From Candidatus Omnitrophus sp. (lineage in GTDB: Bacteria > Omnitrophota > Gorgyraeia > Zapsychrales > Fredricksoniimonadaceae), in contig DYQZ01000005.1 of assembly GCA_020719005.1 (NCBI GenBank), forward strand, positions 1 to 39,609: 39,609 bases of DNA, written 5' to 3'. Positions 23,902 through 32,489 of the stretch are shown here, one piece after another. Each line of letters begins with the position of its first letter. Position 1 is the first letter of the stretch. The notes below the pieces were generated by a model. It was not told the origin of the DNA and ran no database searches. It saw only the letters and a list, made by a program, of their open reading frames with translations. Made by a program: the position numbers and the translations under genes.

Positions 23902-24945
23902 TTATCGCTTTCTGTAAATTCTTAAACTGACCCCTTCAATAAGCCCTGAAGCCCGCTGATCCACATACTTTAAATTCCTATTACTTTCTTTATAATCCGA
24001 CCAAGTATATTCACTAGAAGCAGTATACGCGGTATTCCCACAATATGTGGGCTTCATAGTTGGAAAACATGGTAATTGAACCTTAGGCGGGATAATTGGG
24101 ATAGCTGTATCATCCCCGCTGTCCCACTGCGCTTGTGTTGAAACTTGAGGACCTATCTCTTCCGACCAATTCAACACCTCCGCCATTGGTTCTATTCTCA
24201 AAAACAAGGAAATCCTCCAAGTAGCACGATAAAATCCAACTTCTACACTCCTCACGGGGATCTCTACAGTTCCTTCAGCGGCATCATCCTGAATAAAATC
24301 AAGACCATTTGTAGCATTAGGATTGACCACTTCCTGCGTATCAATAAGCCGCCAATGGTCTCCAATGGCTTGATACAACGAAACCTTAAATTTTCTTCCT
24401 GTAAAGAATTTAATTGTCCCGCCTCCATATTCGATCTTATAATTACCTGGAAGTGGCTCGACCTTATTAGATATTAAAAGACGGATGATCGCGGGATACC
24501 TAGACAGAATATAAACAGGATGAGAACTGTCAACTTTTGCCCAATTCTTAATATTATAATTCGTAGTGTAGGTCAATGCTGGTGAGAAATACGTAGCAAT
24601 AGAGGTATAGGCTTCCTGAACAGATGCCGGCATGCCCACTTCCCCCACAAGAATATCACCCGCATCCTCCTGAGCGATGGGAACAAATGCAAAGCCATCG
24701 ACACCCAAGTTTTGACACACCTTGACCTGATTCGCAAAATTATCGTAGATCAGCGTTCCAACATTGGCCACGACTTCACACGTGCCTTCTGTCCCAAGCT
24801 TCACACCACCCTGAACATAAAGACTGTTATCCGCGACATCCGGTCTGGTCGCCACATTATGACAATTTTGTCCAACACACATCCTGGTCGAACGCATGCT
24901 TTGATAGGAACCGGAGGGAGCGGGATAATAAGTCGTGAGGGTCAT
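23902..24945 (-). CDS. Exported 'TTYYPAP' protein with frameshifted signal peptide
   Basis: The open frame starts 'MTLTTYYPAPSGSYQSMRSTRMCVGQNCHN' and reads 347 residues of apparently secreted sequence with several Cys residues. In the same frame upstream lies 'DFLLFLLSLFVFPNILLAEE', a clear signal peptide, but no start codon precedes it before an in-frame stop. An ATG with an excellent site (AAAGGACC, ATG at 25019-25021) lies in another frame, 76 nt upstream of this Met (25 codons plus 1). The simplest reading is one extra nucleotide in the signal peptide, by mutation, sequencing error or frameshifting. The N-terminal motif recalls exported proteins I associate with Omnitrophota. The function is unknown, and the gene is AT-richer than its neighbours. 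Confidence 0.7.
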   Translation of the reverse strand: MTLTTYYPAPSGSYQSMRSTRMCVGQNCHNVATRPDVADNSLYVQGGVKLGTEGTCEVVANVGTLIYDNFANQVKVCQNLGVDGFAFVPIAQEDAGDILVGEVGMPASVQEAYTSIATYFSPALTYTTNYNIKNWAKVDSSHPVYILSRYPAIIRLLISNKVEPLPGNYKIEYGGGTIKFFTGRKFKVSLYQAIGDHWRLIDTQEVVNPNATNGLDFIQDDAAEGTVEIPVRSVEVGFYRATWRISLFLRIEPMAEVLNWSEEIGPQVSTQAQWDSGDDTAIPIIPPKVQLPCFPTMKPTYCGNTAYTASSEYTWSDYKESNRNLKYVDQRASGLIEGVSLRIYRKR

Positions 24946-25061
24946 CTCTTCGGCGAGAAGAATATTAGGAAAGACAAAAAGAGAAAGAAGAAAGAGGAGA
25001 AAATCCTTGGCGTGATCGCATAAAGGTCCTTTCTTTTATATCAATCAAATATCACGCCATA

Positions 25062-25091
25062 AGTATACTTTATAGCGGATGGAAATGCTAA
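25062..25091 (-). promoter_or_regulatory. Possible promoter for the exported-protein pair
   Basis: On the minus strand TTAGCA (25086-25091) is followed after 18 bp by TATACT (25062-25067). The match is moderate, but the position, about 40 nt before the ATG at 25021 and after the fabV stop, is appropriate. I saw no terminator hairpin after fabV, so read-through is also possible. Confidence 0.4.
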
Positions 25092-25126
25092 CCATTGGAA
25101 CAAGCCTTGGGCGATCGCGAAAAGGA

Positions 25127-26317
25127 TCAGTCAAGCTTAAGATCGATCTCAACATCAGCGTCGTAATCAACGCCTGGGAAGCCGAAACCGAACAGCTTGA
25201 GGAATTCTTTATTATAACTGTCAACGCCGCCGAACTGGTTGGCATTAAGCGTGGTCACGGCGGTCCACATCTGCTTGACCTCACTCTGGACCTCTTTGCA
25301 CATTTCCCAGTCATCAACACGCACGCGGCCCTGTTCATCTGTTGGGATGGCCTTGCGGTCACGGTTATAAAGACGTTCATGGAAAAGCCGCACGATCTGC
25401 TCGATACAGCCTTCATGGATATTTCTTTCCTTCATGACCTTCATGAGAAGCACGATATAAAGTGAAATGAACGGGATAGCCGAACTCGCCTGTGTCACGA
25501 GTGCCTTATTGACCGACACGAACGCCCGGCCTTTGAGTTCCATCATTTTCTTATCAAGCGCCACACCCGTTGCTTCCAGATGATCCTTGGCCGCACCGAT
25601 CGTCCCCTGACGATAGATAGGCTGGGTCACTTCGGGTCCGATATAAGAATAAGCGACCGTGATACACCCTTCGGCGAGCAGGCCTTCAGCACGCATCAGA
25701 TCGATCCACATCTGCCAATCCTCACCACCCATAACGGCGACAGTCTGCTTTACATCATCATCCGTTGCCTGTTCAAGGGTAACGGAGATGACTTCATTCT
25801 TATCGAAATCAAATGACTTATTGGTATAGTTGCCGACAATGGGCTTTAATGTTGATTTGAAGGTCTCGCCTGTCTTAGGATGTGTCCGACGTGGAGATGC
25901 CAAACTATAAATAACCATATCAACCTGGCCCAGATCTTTCTTGATCATATCCAACACCTGGCGGCGGATCTCATCAGAGAACGCATCACCATTCACACTT
26001 TTCGCGTAAAGACCTTTGGCGTGAGCCGCTTTCTCGAAAGCAACTGTGTTATACCAGCCCGCCGTCGCTGTGCGCTTACCGTCCGACGGCTTTTCAAAAA
26101 ACACACCGAGTGTCGCCGCACCCGAGCCGAATGCCGCAGTGATACGCGACGCCAAACCATAACCCGTCGATGCACCGATCACGAGCACTTTCTTTGGGCC
26201 TCCCTGGACCAGGCCTTTTTTGGTGACAACATCAATTTGTTCCTGAACGTGACGGGCACAACCAACTGGATGTGCCGTAGTACAAATGAACCCGCGTATC
26301 TTAGGCTGAACGATCAT
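25127..26317 (-). CDS. fabV: Enoyl-ACP/trans-2-enoyl-CoA reductase FabV
   Basis: FabV reduces trans-2-enoyl-ACP or -CoA with NADH, the last step of the fatty acid elongation cycle. The 396-residue protein begins 'MIVQPKIRGFICTTAHPVGCARHVQEQI' and has the nucleotide-binding 'VIGASTGYGLASRI'. The FabV active site Y-x8-K appears in 'YRQGTIGAAK' (about residues 240-249). These distinguish it from FabI, FabL and FabK. It follows glgC by 33 nt at the 3' end of the pgk unit. FabV enzymes are typically much less sensitive to triclosan than FabI (family knowledge). Whether ACP or CoA substrates are preferred cannot be read from sequence. Confidence 0.96.
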   Translation of the reverse strand: MIVQPKIRGFICTTAHPVGCARHVQEQIDVVTKKGLVQGGPKKVLVIGASTGYGLASRITAAFGSGAATLGVFFEKPSDGKRTATAGWYNTVAFEKAAHAKGLYAKSVNGDAFSDEIRRQVLDMIKKDLGQVDMVIYSLASPRRTHPKTGETFKSTLKPIVGNYTNKSFDFDKNEVISVTLEQATDDDVKQTVAVMGGEDWQMWIDLMRAEGLLAEGCITVAYSYIGPEVTQPIYRQGTIGAAKDHLEATGVALDKKMMELKGRAFVSVNKALVTQASSAIPFISLYIVLLMKVMKERNIHEGCIEQIVRLFHERLYNRDRKAIPTDEQGRVRVDDWEMCKEVQSEVKQMWTAVTTLNANQFGGVDSYNKEFLKLFGFGFPGVDYDADVEIDLKLD

Positions 26318-26350
26318 GCTCTTTTACCTTTCTGAAATTTCTAAAACGGC

Positions 26351-27565
26351 TTACCCTTGTATCGGTGTGCGCTTGGCAACAATGACAATACCCGACGCTG
26401 TTACAGCAAAACGTTTACGGTCTGATTCAAGGTCATAACCGATCCGCTCACCTGCAGGGACCACGACCTGTTTATCAATAATGGCGTTCTTGATCTTGGC
26501 GCCCTCACCGATCGTGACGCTCTCGAGGATCACGGAGTCAGAAACACAGGCATCCTTGTGCACGATGACCATGGGAGAAAGTACCGAGCGCTCGACCCGT
26601 CCGCCATCAATGATACATCCGGGGGAAACGATCGAATCCACTGCCGCACCCTGGACCTCATCTTCCCCTTCATGCACGGTCTTGATGAGCACCGGCGGAT
26701 AATGCGAATAATGGGTGCGGATCGGCCAACTCTTGTCATACATATCGAACGGCGGATTAGAATGCACCAGGTCCATATTTGCCTGATAATAAGCATCACG
26801 CGTTCCAATGTCGCGCCAATAATCATATTGAAGGCCGAAATTATACGCGAGAAGCTTCTTTCTGTCCTTAACCATCTTAGGAATAATATTCTTGCCGAAA
26901 TCATGGTCAGAGCGAACATCAACCGCGTCTTTTTCCAGTTCTTCGACCAAGGCCTTGCGGTTGAAGAGATAAATACCCATCGACGCGTAGATCTTGTCGG
27001 GCGCATTGGGGATGGTGCGGGGGACCATCGGTTTCTCCTGGAAACCGCAAATAAAATTATCTTTATCAACTTCCACTACGCCAAAATGAGCCGACTCTTC
27101 CTTGGGCATCTGGATACACGGGACCGTGACGTCGACCCCCGCCTTCAAATGCTCCTCGATCATCTTTTGATAATTCATCTTATACAAGTGATCCCCGGCA
27201 AGAATAAGCACAAGCCCCGGATTATTGTCATTGATCGCGTAAATATTCTGATAAATAGCATCGGCCGTCCCTTTATACCAGTCTTCACCTAGACGCTGTT
27301 GGGCAGGCACCACATCGATGAACTCGCCAAGCTGTGTTGAGACCACATCCCAGCCGGAAAGGATATGTTTCTGTAACGAAAAAGACTTGTATTGGATCAA
27401 CACGAAAATACGGCGCAGTCCTGAATTGATGCAGTTGGAAAGCGTAAAATCGACAATGCGGTAGATCCCGCCGAACGGCACCGCGGGTTTGGCGCGATCG
27501 CGGGTCAGCGGATCCAGGCGTTCGCCTCTTCCTCCGGCCAGCACAAATGTAAGTACATTTCTCAT
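26351..27565 (-). CDS. glgC: Glucose-1-phosphate adenylyltransferase
   Basis: GlgC makes ADP-glucose for glycogen synthesis. The nucleotidyltransferase loop 'LAGGRGERLDPLTRDRAKPAVPFGG' opens the 404-residue protein. 'AGDHLYKMNYQKMIEEH', the Glc-1-P region 'GFQEKP' and the C-terminal left-handed beta-helix segment ('CIIDGGRVERSVLSPMV...GEGAKIKNAIIDKQ') complete the family pattern. AGGA precedes the ATG, 2 nt after the TPR gene. No other glycogen gene is in the window. The link with pgk and tpiA suggests coordinated carbon storage and glycolysis. Confidence 0.96.
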   Translation of the reverse strand: MRNVLTFVLAGGRGERLDPLTRDRAKPAVPFGGIYRIVDFTLSNCINSGLRRIFVLIQYKSFSLQKHILSGWDVVSTQLGEFIDVVPAQQRLGEDWYKGTADAIYQNIYAINDNNPGLVLILAGDHLYKMNYQKMIEEHLKAGVDVTVPCIQMPKEESAHFGVVEVDKDNFICGFQEKPMVPRTIPNAPDKIYASMGIYLFNRKALVEELEKDAVDVRSDHDFGKNIIPKMVKDRKKLLAYNFGLQYDYWRDIGTRDAYYQANMDLVHSNPPFDMYDKSWPIRTHYSHYPPVLIKTVHEGEDEVQGAAVDSIVSPGCIIDGGRVERSVLSPMVIVHKDACVSDSVILESVTIGEGAKIKNAIIDKQVVVPAGERIGYDLESDRKRFAVTASGIVIVAKRTPIQG

Positions 27566-27567
27566 AA

Positions 27568-29904
27568 TTATTTTCCTAGTGGTTTGCTTTCTGTCCCTGC
27601 AAGCCGTTCCTTGATGCCTTTATCGTCGCTGCGGCTCTTCATGGCCCGGCGCCACTGAAGCCTTGCGCCTGAAATATTCTTCTGTTCTTTTAAGACATCG
27701 CCCAGCCTGACCCGCGCATCTGTAAAAAGCGGATCTTTCTGCAGTACCATCTTATAACATTTCCCGGCCAAAACGTAGGCTTTATCCGTAAAAAAGATAT
27801 CACCCAACGCGACGACATCATCCACCTTCTTAAAACGGGACTTAAAAGCTTGAACTAATATATCATAAGCTTTTTTATTCTGCTTTTTTTTCGCGAACGA
27901 TCTTGCCATAGCGAGTTGAGCGCGCACATTGGAAGGCTGAATATCCAGCACCTCCTCGGCCTGTTTGATCGCCTCATCATAAGCGCCTGTTTCATAATAA
28001 CAAACAACAAGCTTGGAGCGAATGTCCATATCACCTGTATCCAGCGAGGCTGCGGTGCGATAACTCTTGAACGCTTTTTCAAATTCCTTGCGCTCGTAAT
28101 AAATACGGCCCTTGATCGCGTGCGCCTCTGAAAAGGACGGATAAACGACGAGCGCCGCATCTGCCTCGGCCATGGCCAGATCATCAAAACCCATGGCCAA
28201 GAGTGAATTTGCCCGGCTAACAAAAGGATATGGCACCACGGGCATAGGTCCGAATTTCTTCAGGTCCAACCCGTAGGGCTTCCACATGGACATATCCAGA
28301 GCATTCTTATCGATCGCCTCTTCATTAACAGGCGCATCCTTAAGAAAGATCGCGGCGTCATAGTCCAGATAGACCATGTACCAGTCTTTTTTATTGGAGA
28401 TCATCTTAAGGAATTTCTCCGGCGCCTGGTTATAAGCGGTATTCACAAAAGCACCGGTCAATTGATACCGCGCAACCATCTCATCAAAAAGCTTTTCATC
28501 CCCTTCTTCCCACAGTTTCTTATATGTTGTAAAAAATTTAGCACCGCGGAGTTCGGTGCGGCCATCCATAAAGACGCGGATGTTCGGATAGACACGGCCG
28601 ATCAAAAAAGCGCCGGAATTAAAATCATTAAAGAAATTCCCTTTGATGTTGTTCTTGCGCAGAAAATCCACGGCATGATGGGGAAAAACACGACGGTCAA
28701 TGCCCAGATACACGCTTTTGCGGGCATATGCATCAAAGTCATAATATCCGCGGTCTTGAAGATCACAACCCGCATTAAGGAGCCCGATCATGAGTAGCAC
28801 ACCCACAAACACGCCGGTCAGATGCATGAACTTTTCCGATAAAAAACGCACAGGACTAAGATCATCAACCGATATGTTAACTGACGAGATCATCAGCAAA
28901 AGATATGCCATGACCGCAAAATAAGTGATGTTGCGCAGGGCTATCACAGAAAATAATAAGAAAAATAGCCAGAACAACAGCACCCTGATATCAAGACGAC
29001 GACGGCCAAGAAAAAGCGCGACTGCTGAAAGAAAGATGAGCGCCTTATAAGGCCACTGCACGCCCATGTCCCAAAGCGTTGACAGGCTTAATGGACGGCG
29101 AAGTTCTGTGATATGTTCAAAGAATACATTGGACGCACCGGAAGGGATCTGCCACAAGACCGTCAGCGGATACACCGTTCCCCGCCAACCCATAGGATTG
29201 ATCAGCGTCGCTAAGATCACCGCGCCGCCGATAAGATGCAGGCGACGGAATTCTTCATCTGTCAAAAGCCCTTCTTTATTCCATGACCATGGAAGATGCA
29301 CACGGCGCTTGATCCACTCCGCCGCGAGCGCCAACACCACGATGAGGACACCCAAAAAGAAATACCCGTGCATGTTCGTCCAAATAATCTGCAAGAAAAA
29401 TAATGCCCACAACGACCAACGGCGCTTAAGGCTTGTGGCCAGGATCGCAATGAACGTCACCATCAACAGGATGCTGAAGATATCCGGACGGATCGTAAAA
29501 CGTGTTTGATAGACGAGAAAAACAAGATACAACAGCGGTGCCATCAGAAGCAGACGTGACGCTCGGTAGGTCAATAGCATCAGGACAAGGAACGTGAGAA
29601 GCACCACCCCTGCCTGCATATAAATAAGCGCATCCATGCCCCACAAACGCTTCACCCCGTAAACGATCACCTGGAACAGCCACTCATGATTATTCCAGGT
29701 CTGGCCCTTGGCAGAACAGGAGAATACATCAACGACAGGCACCTCACGATGATGCACAATATAATTACCCGACCGGAGATGGAACCAGAGGTCAAGGTCC
29801 TTGACCTCAAGGGTCGCCGCAAACGTAATGATGCCAAACAAAATACCCAGCACCAAAAGCCCGAACGTGAAATTTAATTTACGGTAGAAATCAATGCTGA
29901 ACAT
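27568..29904 (-). CDS. Polytopic membrane protein (GT-C-like) with C-terminal TPR repeats
   Basis: The 778-residue protein has about 10-12 hydrophobic segments in residues 10-370. The first loop 'KDLDLWFHLRSGNYIVHHREVPVVDVFSCSAKGQTWNNHEWLFQ' resembles the D-x-D-type loop of GT-C glycosyltransferases and related multi-TM proteins. A soluble domain follows (about 390-570, 'GNFFNDFNSGAFLIGRVYPNIRVFMDGRTEL'). At least four TPR units occupy the C-terminus (about 575-760, for example 'EAHAIKGRIYYERKEFEKAFKSYRTAASLD'). A role in glycosylating envelope components is plausible but inferred. It is 9 nt after oppF and 2 nt before glgC. Such TM-TPR proteins are usually annotated as hypothetical. Confidence 0.75.
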   Translation of the reverse strand: MFSIDFYRKLNFTFGLLVLGILFGIITFAATLEVKDLDLWFHLRSGNYIVHHREVPVVDVFSCSAKGQTWNNHEWLFQVIVYGVKRLWGMDALIYMQAGVVLLTFLVLMLLTYRASRLLLMAPLLYLVFLVYQTRFTIRPDIFSILLMVTFIAILATSLKRRWSLWALFFLQIIWTNMHGYFFLGVLIVVLALAAEWIKRRVHLPWSWNKEGLLTDEEFRRLHLIGGAVILATLINPMGWRGTVYPLTVLWQIPSGASNVFFEHITELRRPLSLSTLWDMGVQWPYKALIFLSAVALFLGRRRLDIRVLLFWLFFLLFSVIALRNITYFAVMAYLLLMISSVNISVDDLSPVRFLSEKFMHLTGVFVGVLLMIGLLNAGCDLQDRGYYDFDAYARKSVYLGIDRRVFPHHAVDFLRKNNIKGNFFNDFNSGAFLIGRVYPNIRVFMDGRTELRGAKFFTTYKKLWEEGDEKLFDEMVARYQLTGAFVNTAYNQAPEKFLKMISNKKDWYMVYLDYDAAIFLKDAPVNEEAIDKNALDMSMWKPYGLDLKKFGPMPVVPYPFVSRANSLLAMGFDDLAMAEADAALVVYPSFSEAHAIKGRIYYERKEFEKAFKSYRTAASLDTGDMDIRSKLVVCYYETGAYDEAIKQAEEVLDIQPSNVRAQLAMARSFAKKKQNKKAYDILVQAFKSRFKKVDDVVALGDIFFTDKAYVLAGKCYKMVLQKDPLFTDARVRLGDVLKEQKNISGARLQWRRAMKSRSDDKGIKERLAGTESKPLGK

Positions 29905-29913
29905 GCTTTTTCC

Positions 29914-30684
29914 TTAAGAGGCGAGCGTATGATCGAACGCCGCTTTCATTAACTGCCGTGTGTACGGATCTTTCGGTGTATCAAAAACTTCTTTTACACC
30001 GTCATATTCTATAACACGTCCCTCTTTCATCACAGCGATCTTCTGACAAAGTGAGCGCGCCACCCGCAGATTATGCGTGATGACAAGCAGGGTCAGCCCC
30101 GTCTTCTGACGTAGCTCATCAATGGTCTTGAGCACTTGCTGCTGGACAAGAACATCCAGCGATGAAACGGCTTCATCAAGAATAAGCAGGGATGGACCCG
30201 TCATCAGCGCCCTGGCGATACAAATGCGCTGACGTTCTCCGCCGGAGAACTCATGAGGATAACGGCTTAAGATATCCCCGGGCAACCCGACAGAGCCAAG
30301 ACAACGCGCCATCCGTTCTTTTATTTCCGAACAAGTCATTTTCTGTTCCAATACCAAAGCCTCGCGTAGAACAGCCTCGATGGTAAAGCGCGGATCAAGC
30401 GCAGAAAAAGGGTCCTGAAAGACCATGCGGACCTTTCTTCTGAAAAGTCTCAACGCCTCAGCGCCTTTGACGACCTTTCCATCAAAAAAGACCTCGCCGC
30501 TGTCCGGTGACACCAAATGCATAATGATACGTGCCAGTGTTGTTTTACCACAACCCGATTCACCGACAAGCCCCAAACTTTCTTGAGGCTTGATCGACAA
30601 ACTCACATCATCGACCGCCTTAACAAGCCCCTTGTTGGCATGGCTTTTAAATGTTTTAATGATGCGCCGCGTTTCGATCAGCAT
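29914..30684 (-). CDS. oppF: Oligopeptide/dipeptide ABC transporter ATPase (OppF/DppF-like)
   Basis: This cytoplasmic ATPase powers peptide uptake. The 256-residue protein has Walker A 'GESGCGKTT', signature 'FSGGERQRICIARAL' and Walker B 'LLILDEAVSSLDV'. The usual Opp/Dpp C-terminal Cys-rich segment is missing, as is common in shorter members. It starts by a 1-nt overlap with oppD and is preceded by GGAG. The pair of different ATPases fits a heterodimeric Opp/Dpp/Nik importer. The exact substrate (peptide versus nickel or sugar) is inferred from the SBP. Confidence 0.88.
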   Translation of the reverse strand: MLIETRRIIKTFKSHANKGLVKAVDDVSLSIKPQESLGLVGESGCGKTTLARIIMHLVSPDSGEVFFDGKVVKGAEALRLFRRKVRMVFQDPFSALDPRFTIEAVLREALVLEQKMTCSEIKERMARCLGSVGLPGDILSRYPHEFSGGERQRICIARALMTGPSLLILDEAVSSLDVLVQQQVLKTIDELRQKTGLTLLVITHNLRVARSLCQKIAVMKEGRVIEYDGVKEVFDTPKDPYTRQLMKAAFDHTLAS

Positions 30685-31466
30685 TATATTTGCTCCGCCT
30701 GCAAAAGGGCTTTAGTATACGGATGCCGCGCCTGATCTGTTAATACCGACGGGGTTCCCTGCTCTACGATACGTCCCTCATTTAATACCACGATCTTATC
30801 CGCAACACGGCGAAGCACGCCCAGGTCATGCGAAATAAATAATACCGATAAGGCCATCTTCTCCCGCAACGACCTAAAAAGGTCCAGGATCACGGCCTGG
30901 ACCGTCACATCCAGATTACTCGTCGGCTCATCGGCAATAAGTAGCGACGGCCCGCATGCGAGCGCCTGAGCGATCATGGCCCGCTGACGAAGCCCGCCGG
31001 AAAGTTCATGCGGATAACTTGAGAAAATACGCTTAGGATCGCTCACGCCACAACATGATAAAAGCTCCATGGCACGCATCCTGGCCTTCTCCCCTGATAA
31101 GACATGATGAGCTTCCATCACCTCTATGATCTGATAACCGATCGTGTAAAGAGGATTGAATGCACTGAGCGGTTCTTGGAAAACCATGCCAACACGCGAC
31201 CCGCGCATGGAACACAACGCGTCTTTTGAAAGGGTCAAAACGTTTTTCTCCTCAAAAACCACCTCTCCGGAAACGATCCGCATGGCAGGGGAAATAAGCG
31301 CAAGGAGGCTTAAACCGAGAGTCGTCTTGCCGCTGCCTGACCCGCCGGCAATACCCAGAATCGAGCGAGGCTCAACATCGAACGACACTTCATCCAGTAT
31401 TTTCTTCTGCGAAGCATCATTGAGGACGATCATCAGCGCATTCACGGATAAAAGCGGCTTATTCAT
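30684..31466 (-). CDS. oppD: Oligopeptide/dipeptide ABC transporter ATPase (OppD/DppD-like)
   Basis: This is the second transporter ATPase (260 aa), with Walker A 'GGSGSGKTT', signature 'LSGGLRQRAMIAQAL' and Walker B 'LLIADEPTSNLDVTVQ'. 'GMVFQEPLSAFNPLYTIGYQ' is the characteristic Opp/Dpp Q-loop region. AAGGAGG precedes the ATG, and the gene overlaps oppC by 4 nt (ATGA). It pairs with the 3' neighbour oppF. It lacks the full C-terminal oligopeptide-transporter domain found in longer OppD proteins. Confidence 0.88.
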   Translation of the reverse strand: MNKPLLSVNALMIVLNDASQKKILDEVSFDVEPRSILGIAGGSGSGKTTLGLSLLALISPAMRIVSGEVVFEEKNVLTLSKDALCSMRGSRVGMVFQEPLSAFNPLYTIGYQIIEVMEAHHVLSGEKARMRAMELLSCCGVSDPKRIFSSYPHELSGGLRQRAMIAQALACGPSLLIADEPTSNLDVTVQAVILDLFRSLREKMALSVLFISHDLGVLRRVADKIVVLNEGRIVEQGTPSVLTDQARHPYTKALLQAEQI

Positions 31467-32488
31467 CGGCTCCCTCCTTGATCCATCGACGGATCGACCG
31501 CATCACGTAGCGCATCCCCGATCACATTAAAACACATGACCGTGATGAAAATAAAAAACACCGGCCACAAGATCCACGGCGAGAACGTCAGGCGCACGAT
31601 ATTCATGGATTCAGAAAGCATATTTCCCCAACTGGCATAAGGGTCTTGAATGCCAAGCCCAATGAGGCTAAGCGCCGACTCACTTAAGATATATCCCGGG
31701 ATAGAAAGCATGAGCGCGGCGAGTGAATAAGAGACCGTATGCGGCAAGATATGGGTCATGATGATCCGCATATCCGACACGCCCATGGACTTGGCCGCAA
31801 GCACATACTCGCGTTCCCGAAGGGATAAACACATCCCGCGGATCACGCGCGCAAGCCCCGCCCATCCGATAAAAGAAAGGATCACAATGATCGACGCATA
31901 GACCTGCAGTGAATTGAACGAATCCGGCACCGCGGCACGGAGCGCAAGAAGAAGATAAAAACCCGGCACCATCATGACCATTTCACATAAACGCATGAGC
32001 ACATTGTCCATCCGTCCGCCGAAATATCCGGCAATGCCACCGACCAGAAGGCCGATAGCAAATGAAATAGTAACGCCGATAAGACCGATCGATAACGATA
32101 CGCGCGCGCCATAAAGGATGCGGGAAAAGATATCCCGCCCACGCCCATCTGCACCCAAGAGATAGATCCGTCCCGGCGCCTCCACTGTAAATAGGCGACT
32201 CTGAAAGAATTTAATAAAAGAGCGTGCCGACTTATCTTCAATATAGATCCGGCGATGATACGTATCAAATTCCATCCGCTGGCCATACACAAAAGGCCGT
32301 GAGAGTTTTCCTTCATGCATGATATGAACAACCGTCGGAGGGCAATAGGAAAAAGCACGCGCTTCATCCTTAAAAGAATAAGGTGTCAGGAAATCAGCAA
32401 AGGCCGCAGACACACAAAGCGCCCCCAGCACCCACAGGCACACAACAGCCCGGCGATTTTCTTTGAAAGACTGCCACATCGAACGCAT
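31463..32488 (-). CDS. oppC: Oligopeptide ABC transporter permease (OppC/DppC-like)
   Basis: This inner-membrane permease has an N-terminal OppC_N segment ('MWQSFKENRRAVVCLWVLGALCVSAAFADFLTPYSF'). A periplasmic insertion follows, then about five TM helices with the EAA-type loop 'YVLAAKSMGVSDMRIIMTHILPHTVSY' that contacts the ATPases. The track start at 32578 would run deep into oppB. The ATG at 32488, 1 nt after the oppB stop with GGAAGG/AAGGG upstream, gives a normal 341-residue protein. The periplasmic insertion between residues about 45 and 110 is longer than in classic OppC. Confidence 0.9.
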   Translation of the reverse strand: MRSMWQSFKENRRAVVCLWVLGALCVSAAFADFLTPYSFKDEARAFSYCPPTVVHIMHEGKLSRPFVYGQRMEFDTYHRRIYIEDKSARSFIKFFQSRLFTVEAPGRIYLLGADGRGRDIFSRILYGARVSLSIGLIGVTISFAIGLLVGGIAGYFGGRMDNVLMRLCEMVMMVPGFYLLLALRAAVPDSFNSLQVYASIIVILSFIGWAGLARVIRGMCLSLREREYVLAAKSMGVSDMRIIMTHILPHTVSYSLAALMLSIPGYILSESALSLIGLGIQDPYASWGNMLSESMNIVRLTFSPWILWPVFFIFITVMCFNVIGDALRDAVDPSMDQGGSR

Positions 32489-32489
32489 T

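Noticed and set aside
26558-27292. 244-aa plus-strand ORF opposite glgC
   Set aside because: It is a shadow of the well-supported glgC; its composition is typical of an antisense frame.
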